A stretch of 64,000 bases of DNA from CAVUAA01 sp963739345 (GTDB lineage Bacteria > Chlamydiota > Chlamydiia > Chlamydiales > JAFEGQ01). Position 1 is the first letter of the stretch. Every line of letters starts with the position of its first letter. Positions 60,435 to 64,000 of the stretch are shown here, piece by piece. Under the pieces are notes generated by a model. That model was not told where the DNA came from. It searched no databases and saw only the letters and a program-made list of their open reading frames with translations. The stretch is from NCBI GenBank assembly GCA_963739345.1, contig CAVUAA010000002.1, forward strand, positions 248,001-312,000, read 5' to 3'. The position numbers were made by a program, and so were the translations under genes.

Positions 60435-63400
60435 ATGGAAGAGATTGACCTCAACAGTCCACGATTTGGGTCTTCACAAGACACGTCCACCTCCGATTAT
60501 CAGGAGCAAGGCGGGGAACTGACAGAGTTGTTTCAGCGGCAGATACCACAGGGGCAGTCGGCCGACTCTTCTGATGCGAAGGATAAGTCACACGCCTCCA
60601 AAATGTCGGCGTCACACATTCCCCAACCGGAAATTTTGAACGCCTTGCGCAGTCTACGCCCCATCCTGGCCCGCCGGTTGACGAATCTCGTGCTGGGCCT
60701 GCTGGGTGCCAATGCAGCGGATATGCCCCCACCTGACTTATCGGAGAAGCTACTACCGGCCAAGGCTCGGCTGATGTCAAAAGCGTTGGAAGGGTTGATC
60801 GATCCGGCACTTGGCCGTATCGAAACATGGCTTGGGGCGCGTCTTGTAGACTTCAATGACTTGTCTCCGATGACCACCGTAGACCAGCTGATGACCAAGG
60901 TCAGGGAAGCTATTCATCTCCGCTTGCGCTACGACCATCGATCTGAGAAAGACGAAGGCCTAACCTTTAAGGCCTGGATAGTCACACAGTCCGATGCACC
61001 ACGTGCCCTCGTCGACCTAGATGGCTTGCTGTATGAGGCCCTCCATACTCAGGCAGAAAAAGTGATCAACCACATCAGTAAGATTGGGCCAGAGGATCTA
61101 CTCATTCGCCTGCGCCATGCCATCTTTGAAATGGCGTGGATGATTGCAAATGAGGAAGACAAGGCAGCAATGCACAACGCGCTAGAGGCACTCATTGATG
61201 AGTACGTTCCGGAGACCCTCGACCCATTGGCTGATTGGATAGAGCGCTACATCGAGTCTGATTTTGATAAAAATCAGTTCTACGAGTTTTTGTTTGATAA
61301 AGACAAAGGCGATCAATTCGCTGAAGGTTTTCAATACTTTATTAAATTTGCGATTATTCATTTGACAGATCGGATGAGGACAGCGGGTAAAAATATAAAC
61401 CCGCGAGCACTGGCAAAGAATGCTATACCAATCATCATCGGTACACTTGAGAAATGTACCACTCGCTATCGATTTGAGCAGAAATTAACTGAGCGTCTTC
61501 TGAAGTGGATTAGCGAGGATGTGCTATCCGATAATTTAGAGACGATTATAAATATTATCGTGCCTGCTAACCCCACTGAACATCTAGCTCTGCTTTTGAG
61601 GCTGGTTGGAGGCAAGCCGGAATATCCTTCGACTTATAAAATATCATGGGAGGAGGAGAGGTCGTTGCGTGCAAATCTGCGAAGCTGGAGTAGGCGAGCT
61701 GTTGATGAAGCTTGCTATAACCATATCCCCGTGCTGTCACAGCTTTTAAAAGTCCTACATTTTCCATGGAAGATTCTTCCAAATTCTAGCGTAGGCGGGC
61801 TCATTCCATTGCTTTCGTTTGCTCCAATGTTTTTATTCACTGGACCGGCGCTAACTGTATATGCGGGTATCCTTGGCTACGGCTTAGCTGCTCAACTTAT
61901 GACCGGCATCGGACTGGTGGTAGCAAAGGGAACTGCTGAAAACTTCGTGCCAGCGCTAATTAAGTCCCTGGAAGCTATAAAGCTAAAAGACATACTGCGT
62001 TCACAACTCAATCCGGACTCCTTGAAAGACGCGTGGAATCCGAAGGACTTGAAAGAGGGTGACCAAAAGCATAAGGCGGATGATCGTCAACAGATTTGGC
62101 TCCAACACACCCTCGCTCAAGTGCGAGAAAATTTAGATACTGAACTTTGCAAGGTAAAAAAAATCGCCTCGGAGCAAAGTTGGCTGGCTCGGAAGGTGAA
62201 CAGTGTTTTTGGCCGCTTCATGACTCACCGACTGATTCCAGAGCTGCGGCCGGAGTCGGAAGAGGAAAAGAAGTTAGGAAAATTGGTAGGGTCTTGGTTT
62301 CACTACGTCGAGCTACTCGGTGACCCGGCTAGTTGCGGCAAACACGTTCAGCTATTTCATCGCGATGTGAATCTAGCGCTTAAAGGAAGGGTCGAGGAAC
62401 AACTCGAGAAAGCAAACGAAACAGCACGCAACTGGCTAAGGGATGATTTGCCAGGAGCGATTTATAAACTGACAAGTGAGGCGAGAGCCACCATTGCTTC
62501 GGGTACCCTGCATCGGCAAATTCGGTCCAAGGCTACACCTATTCTTCTGAAAATTGCGGACAAGAAACCCAAGAAAATGGGGTGCCTGACGATCGAAGAG
62601 AGTGAGCAATCCGACTTCGTAGCCTTAAGTCAGATGTCAGGGCGTGTCCTTGGGGATTTGATTGAGCTTGCTCATACAGAAGGGCTCATCAAAGAGCTGG
62701 ACTCCGATGACAGTGAGGGAGAAGAGTCGATTCCATCCCGTGAGGAGATTAGGACGGAGATCACCAACAAACTCTATTTTCGGCCGATGTCAAGGGTACC
62801 GATACTTGGAAAAATCTCTAAGGTCAAAGACTTGGGAAGCATTGACATCTGGGAGAAACTGCACGAAGAAAAGACTGGGGAGAAATTGGCAGAGGGCCTC
62901 CTTAAAGAATTTATGAAATTACGGTCCGATGAGGAAATTGCGCGACACCTAACGGAGGCCGGGAATAGCTTGCAAAAGAGCTCGGTCAAAGAAAGGGCAT
63001 GCTGGCTAAAAGCAGAGTGTAGTCGAGTAATAAAGAAGCTTCCTCTGAAGGAGCGAGGATCTGTTCGAGTGGCGCGAGAAGTTGCGCGGCTTCAGTGTCT
63101 GCTAGATCAGATCGAGAATAGCGACGGTGGTAATAGGCTTAGGCTGTCCAGCGAGGTAAGGGAGATGATAGTGGTTCTCAGCAAGCTGCAGGAACGTATT
63201 TGTCTCTTGCCAAGCTCGGATGCCCAGCTGGAGTTAGTGAATGATGTCGCGACGATAGGCTCAGGACTTCAGGAATTGCTTCCTCGTTTACCGAAGACAG
63301 AGGCTGAAAAAGAGCATGAATTTCAGGAAGCTCTGCATAGGCTTATGTGGGCGAAGGTCAAGATAGCAATACGGAACGGCGTCGAGTCGGACGTTAAGCC

Positions 63401-64000
63401 GTATGGTAACGACGAAGTCTTATGCTTGCTTAACTGGTCCAAACTCACGTTGAAATTCGTCGAACCCCAGCTAAAACGAGTGGTCAATCTGTGCAAAATA
63501 TTAAAGAAGCGAGTGGCTAGACCGAGCGCGTCGACGGCTGTAGACTCTTCCCAACTAGAGCGTGAGCTTGCAGAACTTGAGTCTGTGTTTAAAATGTATC
63601 AGTGCCTCCGAGATGAATATAACGAGTATCTCGAAGAAGTAGAGCACCCCGATCGTTGGGGCGAGCTTAAAAAAAGGGAGCAAAAATGCGTAAAGACATT
63701 TTGTAGGGACTTCGAACGCCGCCTAACGGCAATCGATGAAGTCAATGAGCTGTTGCCCATCCTTATTGGATTTCAGGTGGGCGAAGAGAAATGGAAGGTT
63801 GCAGAGGACTGCATTAACAAAAAAATGCCCTCACTTGAATTAAAGAAGCTAGATGTTCCAGAACCGTTTCGAGAAAAAACGACTTTTCAGAAGAAAAAAG
63901 AACGTATCAAAGGTCGAGCAGCTGAGGGAGTAGCAAAAAAATTGGTAAAGCCGATGATTCAGGAGGTAGGTGATGAGGCGTTACACAATCTTTTGGGTAC
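60435..64000 (+). CDS. Large helical protein of unknown function, 3' end outside the window
   Basis: One uninterrupted frame of 1188 codons from ATG 60435 to the window edge, with no stop. I do not recognise a family. The N-terminal 60 residues are polar and Ser/Gln-rich. The rest is dominated by charged amphipathic helices without a signal peptide. One hydrophobic patch at about residues 453-498 (LIPLLSFAPMFLFTGPALTV, then GILGYGLAAQLMTGIGLVVA) could form a membrane hairpin. Acidic SDDSEGEES lies near 755. Internal similarity between segments such as ARRLTNLVLGLLG near the N-terminus and GVAKKLVKPMIQEV near the window end hints at repeats. Base composition becomes AT-richer than the neighbouring genes after about 61200. 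A type III effector or membrane-acting protein is possible, but unproven. Confidence 0.8.
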   Translation, partial: MEEIDLNSPRFGSSQDTSTSDYQEQGGELTELFQRQIPQGQSADSSDAKDKSHASKMSASHIPQPEILNALRSLRPILARRLTNLVLGLLGANAADMPPPDLSEKLLPAKARLMSKALEGLIDPALGRIETWLGARLVDFNDLSPMTTVDQLMTKVREAIHLRLRYDHRSEKDEGLTFKAWIVTQSDAPRALVDLDGLLYEALHTQAEKVINHISKIGPEDLLIRLRHAIFEMAWMIANEEDKAAMHNALEALIDEYVPETLDPLADWIERYIESDFDKNQFYEFLFDKDKGDQFAEGFQYFIKFAIIHLTDRMRTAGKNINPRALAKNAIPIIIGTLEKCTTRYRFEQKLTERLLKWISEDVLSDNLETIINIIVPANPTEHLALLLRLVGGKPEYPSTYKISWEEERSLRANLRSWSRRAVDEACYNHIPVLSQLLKVLHFPWKILPNSSVGGLIPLLSFAPMFLFTGPALTVYAGILGYGLAAQLMTGIGLVVAKGTAENFVPALIKSLEAIKLKDILRSQLNPDSLKDAWNPKDLKEGDQKHKADDRQQIWLQHTLAQVRENLDTELCKVKKIASEQSWLARKVNSVFGRFMTHRLIPELRPESEEEKKLGKLVGSWFHYVELLGDPASCGKHVQLFHRDVNLALKGRVEEQLEKANETARNWLRDDLPGAIYKLTSEARATIASGTLHRQIRSKATPILLKIADKKPKKMGCLTIEESEQSDFVALSQMSGRVLGDLIELAHTEGLIKELDSDDSEGEESIPSREEIRTEITNKLYFRPMSRVPILGKISKVKDLGSIDIWEKLHEEKTGEKLAEGLLKEFMKLRSDEEIARHLTEAGNSLQKSSVKERACWLKAECSRVIKKLPLKERGSVRVAREVARLQCLLDQIENSDGGNRLRLSSEVREMIVVLSKLQERICLLPSSDAQLELVNDVATIGSGLQELLPRLPKTEAEKEHEFQEALHRLMWAKVKIAIRNGVESDVKPYGNDEVLCLLNWSKLTLKFVEPQLKRVVNLCKILKKRVARPSASTAVDSSQLERELAELESVFKMYQCLRDEYNEYLEEVEHPDRWGELKKREQKCVKTFCRDFERRLTAIDEVNELLPILIGFQVGEEKWKVAEDCINKKMPSLELKKLDVPEPFREKTTFQKKKERIKGRAAEGVAKKLVKPMIQEVGDEALHNLLG

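Noticed and set aside
1..64000. Local GC-skew changes used to locate the origin
   Set aside because: By eye the plus strand looks C-rich at 0-18 kb and 57-60 kb and G-rich at about 39-48 kb, but skew follows gene direction and position inconsistently over such short spans, so I do not use it as evidence.
1..64000. CRISPR arrays, rRNA genes, prophage or integrase genes
   Set aside because: I looked for regularly spaced direct repeats, rRNA motifs and recombinase signatures and saw none; the repeats present are dispersed inverted-repeat elements.

Overview
The window is chromosomal DNA of a member of the phylum Chlamydiota, most likely an amoeba- or animal-associated environmental lineage rather than the genus Chlamydia. 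The evidence is combinatorial: a DNA topoisomerase I carrying a C-terminal SWIB domain, a 724-residue GreA, a double-length ThyX-like protein, tandem TyrP permeases, a membrane RsbU-type phosphatase, a SycD/LcrH type III secretion chaperone, and a large family of cysteine-rich MOMP-like outer membrane proteins. Several gene neighbourhoods also match, from memory, those of Chlamydia trachomatis: hemB/nqrA/CT635-like/greA, trpS/uvrB and uvrD/rpoN. By eye the GC content is in the mid-fifties, higher than in most described chlamydiae. Eleven MOMP-like paralogues in 64 kb recall the multi-copy families reported in Waddlia and Simkania.

Layout. 0-19 kb holds mainly housekeeping genes: ung, a DMT transporter, tRNA-Pro, an operon of SycD chaperone / small membrane protein / CCA-adding enzyme, rsbU, a SpoU methyltransferase, rsgA, eno, peroxiredoxin and metallo-beta-lactamase hydrolase, tRNA-Arg, trkA-trkH, and a namZ-groEL pair. 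19.3-34.3 kb is an array of ten MOMP-like porin genes in one orientation. It is interrupted only by a bifunctional proline catabolic enzyme (putA) and a TauE/SafE anion exporter; several members are separated by intrinsic terminators. 34.4-43.9 kb carries uvrD, a short rpoN, a HEXXH protein, aroB, topA-SWIB and an inverse-autotransporter-like surface protein. 44.0-51.1 kb is a tightly overlapping minus-strand operon, thyX-tyrP-tyrP-trpS-uvrB. 51.1-51.8 kb is a 570-base gap with an origin-like block, a well-formed promoter and a mobile repeat whose end overlaps the start of hemB. 51.7-60.3 kb follows the chlamydial hemB-nqrA-greA order, with an eleventh MOMP-like gene inserted, then rdgB, a NYN-domain nuclease, small membrane proteins and a shortened acylphosphatase. 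From 60.4 kb to the window end one reading frame of at least 1188 codons runs off the edge; it is a large, mostly helical protein I cannot assign.

Features outside ordinary annotation are: (1) a family of about 163-bp inverted-repeat elements (three full copies and one 39-bp remnant), one nested in another dispersed repeat with an apparent 8-bp target duplication and one supplying the likely start codon of hemB; (2) an over-represented, strand-biased motif TGTAAAGCC; (3) the porin array with embedded metabolic and transport genes; (4) the open giant reading frame. All family assignments are from sequence inspection and memory; no searches were run.
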